Source of the DNA: Metapseudomonas boanensis
GTDB lineage: Bacteria; Pseudomonadota; Gammaproteobacteria; Pseudomonadales; Pseudomonadaceae
DNA length: 64,000 bases
Assembly (NCBI RefSeq): GCF_018704125.1
Contig: NZ_JAGTIS010000006.1
Span: forward strand, 1-64,000
Direction: 5' to 3'
The translations under genes were made by a program, and so were the position numbers. The notes beneath the pieces are model-generated. The model was not told where the DNA came from. It saw only the letters and a list, made by a program, of their open reading frames with translations, and made no database searches. Shown one piece after another: positions 7,591 to 14,906 of the stretch (positions within the stretch are counted from its first letter, which is position 1; each line of letters begins with the position of its first letter).

Positions 7591-8355
7591 CTATGGCGTT
7601 GATCTCAGCAGCCTGAGGTACTCCGGGCTGTCGGAGACGGTGTTGTGACCCTTGCCACGAATCACCGCCATCGTGGCCACGCCTGGGCTGAACTGGCGGA
7701 AGAGCTTTTCCGTGCTCCATCGCGGGATCACCTCGTCGTGTTCCGCCACGATCACTCGCGTGGGAACGTTGATCCCCGGCGCGTAGCGCCATGACTCGAA
7801 CTTGTCCCGCAGCAACCACCGTACAGGGAAGATGGCGAACTGTTCCCGCGCCAACTCCTCGATGCTGTTATAAGGCGTTACCAGCACCAGCCGCGATACC
7901 GGGCGTTGGCTGGCCAGGCGAATCGCGACGCCGCTGCCCAGGCTGCGGCCCACCAGCAGCACCTCGGGATGAAGGGTCTGGACCCGGTCGAACAGTGCGA
8001 GGGCGTCCTGCTGGATCGCCTCCTCTGAGGGCGAGCCGGAGCTGCCGCCGAATCCCCGGTAGTGCATCAGGTAGAGGGCGTGGTCAGGAAAGGCCTCGGC
8101 GAACGAGGACAGGTTCCAGGACACGTCCTCGGCGTTGCCTCCGAAGTAGATCAGCGCTTTGCGCCCTTCATGCAGTCGGGTCGATACCACGATCTCCACG
8201 TCTTCTAACGGCATCTTGAGAACGGTGTCAGGACCTCCTGCGGCGCGGGGCTGCGGGAAGTAGATCAGCGCGCGTTGAAACACGAAGAGTGCCACGCACA
8301 GCCCCAGGTAGACGACCGAGATCAATAGCGCAATGGAGGCCAGGGTGCGAGTCAT
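7591..8355 (-). CDS. Alpha/beta hydrolase (BEM46/YfhR-like), membrane-anchored
   Basis: The 254-residue protein starts with one hydrophobic segment (about 5-28) that would anchor it in the inner membrane. An alpha/beta hydrolase fold follows, with nucleophile elbow GRSLG, a candidate acid in VAEHDEVIP and a His in GKGHN near the C-terminus, so the triad is complete. The FQRALIYFPQPR and HYRGFGGSSG segments match the BEM46/YfhR-type serine hydrolases, whose substrates are mostly unknown. It stands alone between convergent and divergent neighbours. Confidence 0.85.
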   Translation of the reverse strand: MTRTLASIALLISVVYLGLCVALFVFQRALIYFPQPRAAGGPDTVLKMPLEDVEIVVSTRLHEGRKALIYFGGNAEDVSWNLSSFAEAFPDHALYLMHYRGFGGSSGSPSEEAIQQDALALFDRVQTLHPEVLLVGRSLGSGVAIRLASQRPVSRLVLVTPYNSIEELAREQFAIFPVRWLLRDKFESWRYAPGINVPTRVIVAEHDEVIPRWSTEKLFRQFSPGVATMAVIRGKGHNTVSDSPEYLRLLRSTP

Positions 8356-8543
8356 GTCAGTTCAGCGGTTGCTTCATGGGGGGATCTCCGCAGGCGGGGC
8401 GTGGCAGTTGATATGCCGACCGTCTACATGGGGGATGGCGGCGGCAATCAGCTCCTCGGACGTGGCCGCATCCAACACCTTAGACCCAGGATTTCCTAAG
8501 CTGAAAGTGCAAGCTTGCCTAATTCCGACCTGAGGTGACCCGC

Positions 8544-8870
8544 ATGGAAAGGAAAAAAGGACTCGAGACCTACCGGCGTTTCAAAAGCCGGTTCCCCGAT
8601 TATTTCAAGGCCGTGGAAGCGTTGGGCGCCACCGTCCACCGCGCCGGGCCGCTGGATGAGCGAACCATCCAGCTCACGCAGCTTGCGGCTGCGGCGGCCA
8701 TCCGTTCCGAGGGCGCCGTGCACAGCCATGCCCGCCGTGCACTCGAAGCCGGGGCGAGTCTGGAGGATATCCATCACGCTTTGCTCGTCCTCACCAGCAC
8801 CATCGGTTTTCCGACCGTGATCGCAGCGATGAGCTGGGTCGAGGATGTGGTGGGGCAGAAACAGGAGTAG
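8544..8870 (+). CDS. Carboxymuconolactone decarboxylase-fold protein lacking the CxxC pair
   Basis: The 108-residue protein has the CMD/AhpD fold signature (RTIQLTQLAAAAAI, HSHARRALEAGASLEDIHHALL). In redox-active members the helix before SH/H carries a CxxC, but here the equivalent segment reads EGAVHSHA with no cysteine, and none occurs elsewhere in the protein. Peroxidase-type thiol chemistry is therefore unlikely. The ATG at 8544 has TGAGGTG seven bases upstream; the GTG at 8535 is part of that ribosome site. The real reaction is unknown. Confidence 0.8.
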   Translation: MERKKGLETYRRFKSRFPDYFKAVEALGATVHRAGPLDERTIQLTQLAAAAAIRSEGAVHSHARRALEAGASLEDIHHALLVLTSTIGFPTVIAAMSWVEDVVGQKQE

Positions 8871-8919
8871 GCCGGTTGGGTGAAACATCCAACCGGCCTA
8901 CCGTCAAGGAAGGTGTGGC

Positions 8920-9678
8920 CTAGATACCAGCCGACAGCCCGAGGTCTATCGCCATGTCCGCCCCGGTAATTGCCCGGGCTCCCGGCTGGCAGAGGAAGAA
9001 CACCAACTCGGCCACTTCCTCAGGCTGCACGAAGCGGGCGGCGGCGCCTTGCGGAAACTTGGCCAGCAACTCGTTGTAGTAAGCCTTCGGGTCGCCATTG
9101 CCATACTGCTCGGCCTGGAACCGCAGCATGGGCGTGGCAATGTCGCCCGGGGAAACCGCATTGCAGCGCACACCCGCGGGCGCGAGGTCCAGCGCCAGCG
9201 TCTTGCTCAGTAGGGTCAGGCCACCCTTGCTGGCGCAATAGGCGGCGGCATTACGGTTGCCTTGGCGACCTGCATCGCTGGAGATGTTGACGATGGCACC
9301 CTGGGTGACCTTCAGGTGCGGGACGGCAGCGGAGCACATGAAAAAGGCGGCCTTGAGGTTGACCGCCATCACCAGGTCGAAATCCTCCTCGCTGAATTCT
9401 TCCACCGGGCCCTCGCGCCAGACGCCAGCGGCGTTGACCAGGGCATCCAGGCGGCCGGTTTCGGCGAGTACGCGGGCCACGACATCGGAGCAGGCCTGGG
9501 CGCTGCGAATATCCGCGTGGACATTACTGGCCAGCGGTAGTTCATGGCCGAGTTGCGCCAGACCCTCGGCGTTCTGGTCGGTCACTGTCACCCGCCATTT
9601 ACCCTGGTGGAAACGTCGAGCCAGCGCGCTGCCCACACCACCGGCCGCGCCGGTAATCAGTACCACGGGTTGAGTCAT
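8920..9678 (-). CDS. Short-chain dehydrogenase/reductase (classical SDR)
   Basis: This 252-residue Rossmann oxidoreductase has the cofactor motif TGAAGGVGSA (9-18), NAAG (about 90), the catalytic Ser in INISSDAG and YCASK with catalytic Tyr and Lys (about 153-157). Asp-type residues after strand 2 (VTDQNAEG) suggest an NAD preference. The ATG at 9678 has a perfect GAGGAGT site eight bases upstream, so the longer reading from 9756 is rejected. The C-terminal AITGADMAIDLGLSAG is typical of the FabG-like branch. The substrate is unknown and no operon partner is adjacent. Confidence 0.88.
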   Translation of the reverse strand: MTQPVVLITGAAGGVGSALARRFHQGKWRVTVTDQNAEGLAQLGHELPLASNVHADIRSAQACSDVVARVLAETGRLDALVNAAGVWREGPVEEFSEEDFDLVMAVNLKAAFFMCSAAVPHLKVTQGAIVNISSDAGRQGNRNAAAYCASKGGLTLLSKTLALDLAPAGVRCNAVSPGDIATPMLRFQAEQYGNGDPKAYYNELLAKFPQGAAARFVQPEEVAELVFFLCQPGARAITGADMAIDLGLSAGI

Positions 9679-9893
9679 GGAGCACTCCTCGGAGCATTGA
9701 GAAAAAAACAGCCAGGCCGGACAAGGCTTGGCGCAGATCAGAGCGGTGTCACCCACGCCAGGGATGCGTGTGGGCGAAGTGCATTTTGAACGCCATGTTC
9801 GATTTATTGTGCATCCTGCGTCTGAGGATCTGTCTTGTCAATTGATGGTTTCGTCGATGGCAGGCATGACGACGGTCGGAGAATTACCGCCCT

Positions 9894-11759
9894 TCAATCC
9901 AGCGGGACGATCGGAGTGGATTCGGCCCCCTCAGGCTCCTGCTGCTGCAGTGTCCACATTTGCGCGTAGCTACCGCCTACCTCCAGCAGTTCCCGGTGGG
10001 TACCGCTTTCGATGATGCGCCCGGCGTCGAGCACGATGATCTTGTCGGCGTCCATCACGGTGGAGAGCCGGTGTGCAATCACCAGGGTGGTGCGGCCGAC
10101 CTGGATGCGATCGAGCGCGTCCTGGATGGCCTTCTCCGACTTGGAGTCCAGTGCGGAAGTGGCCTCGTCGAAGATGAGGATGGCGGGGTTCTTCAACAGG
10201 GCGCGGGCGATGGCCACGCGCTGCTTTTCGCCGCCGGACAGCTTGAGCCCGCGTTCGCCCACCTGGGTCGCATAGCCATCCGGCAGGCGCTGGATGAACT
10301 CGTGGATGTGTGCGGCGCGGGCTGCGGCCTCCACCTCTTCGCGGCTGGCCACGGGACGACCGTAGCTGATGTTGTAGTAGATGCTGTCGTTGAACAGCAC
10401 GGTGTCTTGCGGAACGATGCCAATGGCGCCGCGCAACGAGGCCTGGGTTAGCTCGCGCAGGTCCCGGCCGTCGATGCGAATGTGCCCGGCATTCACGTCA
10501 TAGAAGCGATACAGCAAGCGGGCAAGGGTGGACTTGCCGGACCCCGAGTGGCCGACCACGGCCACGGTACCGCCGGGAGGGATCTCGAAGTCGACGCCGT
10601 GAAGGATTTCCCTGCGCGGGTCGTAGCCGAAGTGAACGTTCTCGAAACAGACCCGCGGGCGCGTCGGTACCAGCGGTTTGGCATTCGGGGCATCCTGTAC
10701 GTCCTGACGTTCATCCAGCAGGCCGAACAGCCGCTCCATGTTGGTCAGTGCCTGCTTCACCTCGCGGTACATCATGCCGAGCATGAACAGCGGCGCGGAG
10801 AGTTGCAGCAGATAGGCGTTGACCAGAACCAGGTCGCCAATGGTCAGTTCGCCGCTGACCACGCCAGCAGCGGCGCGCCACATCATGGCGGTCACGCCGA
10901 TCGACACCACCGTGGCCTGACCGAGGTTGAGCAGGGCCAGGGACTTGGTGGCGTTGACCTTGGCGTTCTCCAGGTGACGCAGGTTTTCGTCGTAGCGCGC
11001 GGCCTCGTGGGCCTCGTTGTTGAAGTACTTGACCGTTTCGTAGTTCAGCAGCGAATCCACGGCGCGCTCGTTGGCACGGGTGTCTGCTTCCACGGCAGCG
11101 CGGTAGTAACGCGTCCGCCATTCGGTGACGGCGAAGGTCCAGGTGCCATAGGCCAGCAGGGTGCCGAGGGTGATGAAGGCGAAGCCCCAGTCGTAGGCCC
11201 AGACCAGCACGGTGGTGACCAGCAGAACTTCCAGCAGGGTCGGGACTATGGTGTAGAGCGTCCAGTCCAGCAGGTCGGAAATGGCGCCACCGCCTCGCTC
11301 CACGTCGCGGGCCACGCCGCCTGTGCGCCGGCCGAGGTGGAACTTCAGGCTCAGGCCATGCAGGTGGCGGAACACTTCCAGGGTGATTTGCCGCGAGGCC
11401 CGTGCCATGACGCGGGCAAAGACCACCTGGCGCAGCTCGGTGAAGAGGGTGACACCGATCCGTGATGCGCCATAGGCCAGTAGCAGGCCCACCGGCAGCA
11501 ACAGCAGGCTGGGTTCGACATTCAGCCCATCGACGATCTGCTTGAGGGCCACCGGCACATACAGGTTGGCCAGCTTGGCACAGAGGATGAGGCCGAGGGC
11601 CAGCAGGATGCGCCCGATGTAAGGTCGCAAGTAGGGCAGCAACGTGGCGATCACCGCGCTATCGCTGCGCGAACCTGCCCTGCGAGCCACCGGAGCTGCG
11701 CCGTCGGCATCTTGTGTGTCATCCGGCTGCGTCACCGGTTTGTCGCTCTGGGCTGTCAT
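9894..11759 (-). CDS. ABC exporter, Atm1/HMT1-type (fused permease-ATPase)
   Basis: This 621-residue half-transporter has six membrane helices in an N-terminal permease domain (about 45-340) and an ATPase domain with Walker A GHSGSGKSTL, signature LSGGEKQRVAIARAL, Walker B ILIFDEATSALD and the switch His in VIAHRLST. The DSLLNYETVKYFNNE segment in the permease is diagnostic of the Atm1/ABCB7 family, which exports glutathione-based persulfide or metal-thiol species from the inside of the cell. It homodimerises in the inner membrane. The next gene in the same direction encodes a YeeE/YedE-type sulfur transporter, which strengthens a sulfur or thiol role. Confidence 0.9.
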   Translation of the reverse strand: MTAQSDKPVTQPDDTQDADGAAPVARRAGSRSDSAVIATLLPYLRPYIGRILLALGLILCAKLANLYVPVALKQIVDGLNVEPSLLLLPVGLLLAYGASRIGVTLFTELRQVVFARVMARASRQITLEVFRHLHGLSLKFHLGRRTGGVARDVERGGGAISDLLDWTLYTIVPTLLEVLLVTTVLVWAYDWGFAFITLGTLLAYGTWTFAVTEWRTRYYRAAVEADTRANERAVDSLLNYETVKYFNNEAHEAARYDENLRHLENAKVNATKSLALLNLGQATVVSIGVTAMMWRAAAGVVSGELTIGDLVLVNAYLLQLSAPLFMLGMMYREVKQALTNMERLFGLLDERQDVQDAPNAKPLVPTRPRVCFENVHFGYDPRREILHGVDFEIPPGGTVAVVGHSGSGKSTLARLLYRFYDVNAGHIRIDGRDLRELTQASLRGAIGIVPQDTVLFNDSIYYNISYGRPVASREEVEAAARAAHIHEFIQRLPDGYATQVGERGLKLSGGEKQRVAIARALLKNPAILIFDEATSALDSKSEKAIQDALDRIQVGRTTLVIAHRLSTVMDADKIIVLDAGRIIESGTHRELLEVGGSYAQMWTLQQQEPEGAESTPIVPLD

Positions 11760-11850
11760 TGCGCCAACCTGCCTTTTTCCTGAGGGATTGAGCGACCTTT
11801 ACCCCGTCGCGCGGGCGGACATGAAGTGTCCGGCAGGACTCGCATATCCG

Positions 11851-12765
11851 TTAGCGATGGAATCGAATGGCCAGTGCGACCACTGCACACATGGTCACAA
11901 TCGCGAGCCAGGCATTTGGCCACAACAGCGGCAGACCGAACAGGATCAGGCTGTCGTTGCCGCCGGGCACCAGTACCGCGCCTACCCCCATCAGCAGGCC
12001 GCCGCACAGGCAGCGCAGCACCAGGCCGAGGCTGGGACGCTGATGCTGCCAGCGCCCGGCGCTCCACCCGCCATACAAGGCCCCGGCGAACAGCGCCGGG
12101 AGCAGCAGACCGCGAAGCCCAAGCACCATGAAATGGCCCGTCGCCAGTTCCGCCAGGATGTCGGTATAGGCCCAGGCGCCTACGCAGACGAACAACAGCA
12201 GGAAAGTCATGCCGATGACCAGGGTGGCGAGGTGCGCAGACCAGGCGCGCTGGTCCTGACTCCCCCGGTTGCTGAGCTGGCGCCATAGCAGCCAGGCGAT
12301 ACGAGCCGCCATCACCGCGGCGATCAGCGCTGCGGGAGCATCCAGCAGCCAGGTCGGCAGCTCCACCGGCATGTCCGGTGCGGCTCCCATCCAGCGGGCA
12401 ATGATCGCAAAGCCCAGCAGGAAGCCGATTGGAGTAGCCAGCCAGGCCCATTGCCCGGAGCCGATCCGCGCCACGACACCAAACGCGCAGCCACCATTGA
12501 CGAAGGCTCCAAGGCCCAGTAGCGCCCCGCCCACTGCCGCGTGCCAATGCAAAGGACGGCCCATGGGCACCTGCGGCAAGAGGTCGAATGCGCGCAGCAG
12601 CACAAACCCGCCCACCACCCACAGCGAGGTTTCCAGCAGGGCGCTCGCTCGGCTCCAGCTGCGCTTCTGGACCAGTTCTTCCATCGCAGCCACCATGCAG
12701 GTGCTACCGCGCTGGATGGCGAAGCCCATCAGTAAGGCCAAAGCGAAGCTGGCTGCGAGGATCAC
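11851..12765 (-). CDS. YeeE/YedE-family sulfur transporter
   Basis: The 304-residue integral membrane protein has about nine hydrophobic helices and the family motifs AIQRGSTCMVAA near the N-terminus and FVNGGCAFG in the middle. In thiosulfate transporters of this family, conserved cysteines in such motifs carry the substrate inward; both Cys are present. The start is a GTG at 12765 with GGAGG upstream. It precedes the Atm1-like exporter gene by 91 bases on the same strand, so the two may be co-transcribed. The exact substrate (thiosulfate or another sulfur species) is inference. Confidence 0.82.
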   Translation of the reverse strand: MILAASFALALLMGFAIQRGSTCMVAAMEELVQKRSWSRASALLETSLWVVGGFVLLRAFDLLPQVPMGRPLHWHAAVGGALLGLGAFVNGGCAFGVVARIGSGQWAWLATPIGFLLGFAIIARWMGAAPDMPVELPTWLLDAPAALIAAVMAARIAWLLWRQLSNRGSQDQRAWSAHLATLVIGMTFLLLFVCVGAWAYTDILAELATGHFMVLGLRGLLLPALFAGALYGGWSAGRWQHQRPSLGLVLRCLCGGLLMGVGAVLVPGGNDSLILFGLPLLWPNAWLAIVTMCAVVALAIRFHR

Positions 12766-12923
12766 GTTGTTGCGCCTCCAAGGTTGGTGAACCCCTTCGA
12801 AAGCTTAGCGGTCGTTCGCGTCTCGTCTTCCCTCTCCCGAAACGAGAAAGGGGCTCGATACCAGCCGCGGGATGGGGCGGCGCTCCGCTGAGCGTAGCCA
12901 TACCCACCGAATAGCCAGCGCAA

Positions 12924-13841
12924 CTACTGGCTGCGCCACAACGGATCATCGCCCATCACCGCAATGGCCCAGTCGATGAAGGCTCGCACCCGCGCCGAGA
13001 GGTGGCGGGAGTAGGGGTAGACCAGGCTCATTGGCATGCTCGCAGGACGCCAAGCCGGCAGCACTTCCACGAGCTTGCCGGCTTCGATCGAGAGACGCGC
13101 CTCGGCCATCGGCACGGCGACGATGCCAAGGCCGGCCTCGGCCGCGGCGATGTACGCGCCGCCGCTGTTGAAGCGCATGGTGGGCGGCTGGTCGAGGGTG
13201 AAGCACTCAGCGCCGTGGGACAGCTCCGGACGCATCTGGCGTCCACTGGCGGGGAACACGAACGCGAGGAAACGATGCTGGGCGAGGTCTTCCGGACTGT
13301 ACAGCGGCGCCGCTCCGGCGAGGTAGGTGGGGGAGGCGCAGAGGCAGAAGCGCATCTGGCCGATCGGCCGGCAGACCAGGTCTGGGTCGGTGATGACGCC
13401 GCCCCGAATTGCACAATCCACGCCTTCCTGCACCAGGTCGACGATGCGCTCGCTGCAGCTGATGTCGAGCTGGATTTGCGGATGGCGGGCGACGAAGTCG
13501 GGCAGGGCAGGGATGACCAGGAAACGTCCCACGGGCGAGGGCATCTCCACTTTTACCCGGCCGCGGGCCACGCTATGGCTCTGTGACATGGTCGCTTCCA
13601 GCTCATCGATGTCATCGAGCAGGGCGCGGGCGCGCTCGTAGTAGGCACTGCCGTCGGTGGTGGGGGTCACGCGGCGGGTGGTGCGGTGCAGCAGTTTGAC
13701 GCCAAGTTGCGTCTCCAGCGCCTGGACCTGGCCGGAGACGGTGGTCTTCGCCATTGCCAGGGCATCGGCGGCGCGGGTGAAGCTGCCCAGTTCGACGATA
13801 CGGCAGAAGGCGCGCATCGCGTCGAGTCGGTCGAAAGCCAT
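12924..13841 (-). CDS. LysR-family transcriptional regulator
   Basis: The 305-residue LTTR has a helix-turn-helix in the first 60 residues (FTRAADALAMAKTTVSGQVQALE) and LLHRTTRRVTPT, followed by the effector-binding domain (about 90-300). It resembles the CrgA/DsdC-like group that represses or activates a divergent redox gene. The divergent neighbour is an AhpD-like protein plus a cupin, which are the likely targets. The 116-bp shared promoter contains the imperfect inverted repeat described at 13843-13864. Confidence 0.9.
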   Translation of the reverse strand: MAFDRLDAMRAFCRIVELGSFTRAADALAMAKTTVSGQVQALETQLGVKLLHRTTRRVTPTTDGSAYYERARALLDDIDELEATMSQSHSVARGRVKVEMPSPVGRFLVIPALPDFVARHPQIQLDISCSERIVDLVQEGVDCAIRGGVITDPDLVCRPIGQMRFCLCASPTYLAGAAPLYSPEDLAQHRFLAFVFPASGRQMRPELSHGAECFTLDQPPTMRFNSGGAYIAAAEAGLGIVAVPMAEARLSIEAGKLVEVLPAWRPASMPMSLVYPYSRHLSARVRAFIDWAIAVMGDDPLWRSQ

Positions 13842-13842
13842 G

Positions 13843-13864
13843 ATTGTCCGGTACTTCGTACAAT
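13843..13864. promoter_or_regulatory. Candidate LysR operator
   Basis: ATTGT-CCG-GTAC-TTC-GTAC-AAT is an inverted repeat (ATTGT..ACAAT outside, GTAC..GTAC inside) lying just upstream of the LysR start codon in the divergent spacer. Size and position fit an autoregulatory LTTR site. Confidence 0.4.
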
Positions 13865-13957
13865 GTTTGCTGGTTTGGCTAATTTATCCTTATCAGGTCG
13901 CTCAATACAGTGTCTCCAACCCCGACATGTCGTCGGCACCCCGCCTGGAGATACAGC

Positions 13958-14398
13958 ATGAACACCTCTCGCATCAACTACCGTGAAGTCGCCCCACACA
14001 CCTTCAAGGCCATGCTCGGCCTGGAGAAAGCCCTTGGCGAAAGCCTGCTGGAGCCCTTGCTGCATGAGCTGGTGAAGATCCGCGCCTCGCAGCTCAATGG
14101 CTGCGCCTACTGTGTCGACCTGCACAGCAGCGATTCGCTGAAATCCGGTGATTCCGTGCGCCGGCTGCTGGCCCTCACCACTTGGCAGGAAACCCCCTTC
14201 TTCAGTGAGCGCGAGCGTGCTGCATTACTGTGGACCGAAACCCTCACCCTGGTGTCGGAGCGGCATGCGTCCGAGGCGATTTATCGGCAGGTCGCCGGGC
14301 ATTTCAGCGACCGAGAAATGGCCGAGCTGACCTTTGCCATCGCCACCATCAACGCCTGGAACCGTCTTGGTGTTGGATTCGCCCTGCAGCCGGAGTAA
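13958..14398 (+). CDS. AhpD-like carboxymuconolactone decarboxylase-family protein
   Basis: The 146-residue protein has the intact redox motif NGCAYCVDLHS (CxxC followed by His), the signature of alkylhydroperoxidase AhpD-core proteins, here fused to a YciW-type helical tail (LLWTETLTLVSE, AELTFAIATINAWNRLGVGF). Members reduce peroxides through the cysteine pair or act on quinone-like compounds. The ATG at 13958 follows a GGAG about 9 bases upstream. It is the first gene of a two-gene unit with the cupin and is divergent from the LysR gene. Confidence 0.87.
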   Translation: MNTSRINYREVAPHTFKAMLGLEKALGESLLEPLLHELVKIRASQLNGCAYCVDLHSSDSLKSGDSVRRLLALTTWQETPFFSERERAALLWTETLTLVSERHASEAIYRQVAGHFSDREMAELTFAIATINAWNRLGVGFALQPE

Positions 14399-14403
14399 CC
14401 GCC

Positions 14404-14814
14404 ATGAACAAGTCGATTGCAGCAGTGACCCTATCATTGGCGACCTTCGTGAGTGGGCCGGTACTGGCCCACGGCGGTGCGGGTGACGAAGCCGTCACGC
14501 CGGTGGCCGAGGCCCGACTGCCGCAGCAGGCCAGCTCCCACGCCAAGGCCCTGCGTGTGGACTTCGCCCCGGGCGTCACTTCCCGCCCACACACCCACCC
14601 CGGCGCCGTGTTCGTGGTGGTGGTCAGCGGCGAGGTGGAGTCTGCCCTGGAGGGTGAAGCGCCGAAGCGTTTCAAGGCGGGCGATGCCTGGTACGAGGCG
14701 CCGGAGCAGTTGCACCGTGTCACGCGCAATGTCAGCACCACGCAACCGGCCTCGTTGGTGGCCTGGCTGCTGTCCGATGGCAAGACGCCGTTGGTAAAGC
14801 CGATTGCGCAGTGA
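14404..14814 (+). CDS. Secreted cupin-domain protein
   Basis: The 136-residue product has an N-terminal signal peptide (MNKSIAAVTLSLATFVSGPVLA, cleavage expected after residue 22) and a single cupin barrel with the metal motif RPHTHPGAVFVVVVSGE and a second-motif His in LHRVTRN. It is therefore a small periplasmic metal-binding cupin. It lies 5 bases after the AhpD-like gene and is surely co-transcribed. A similar signal-peptide cupin occurs at 41071. The enzymatic role is unknown. Confidence 0.82.
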   Translation: MNKSIAAVTLSLATFVSGPVLAHGGAGDEAVTPVAEARLPQQASSHAKALRVDFAPGVTSRPHTHPGAVFVVVVSGEVESALEGEAPKRFKAGDAWYEAPEQLHRVTRNVSTTQPASLVAWLLSDGKTPLVKPIAQ

Positions 14815-14906
14815 CGGGTTGGGTTGCAGTGCAAGGGTGGATGTCGCTTTTCACATCCACCTGCACACCTCAAGCGACCCTGCAGAGGCCTTCGTACGCT
14901 CAAGCA

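Noticed and set aside
10482-11465. Long plus-strand frame opposite the ABC exporter
   Set aside because: Shadow of an unambiguous ABC transporter; no motif and a repetitive Gly/His/Gln composition.
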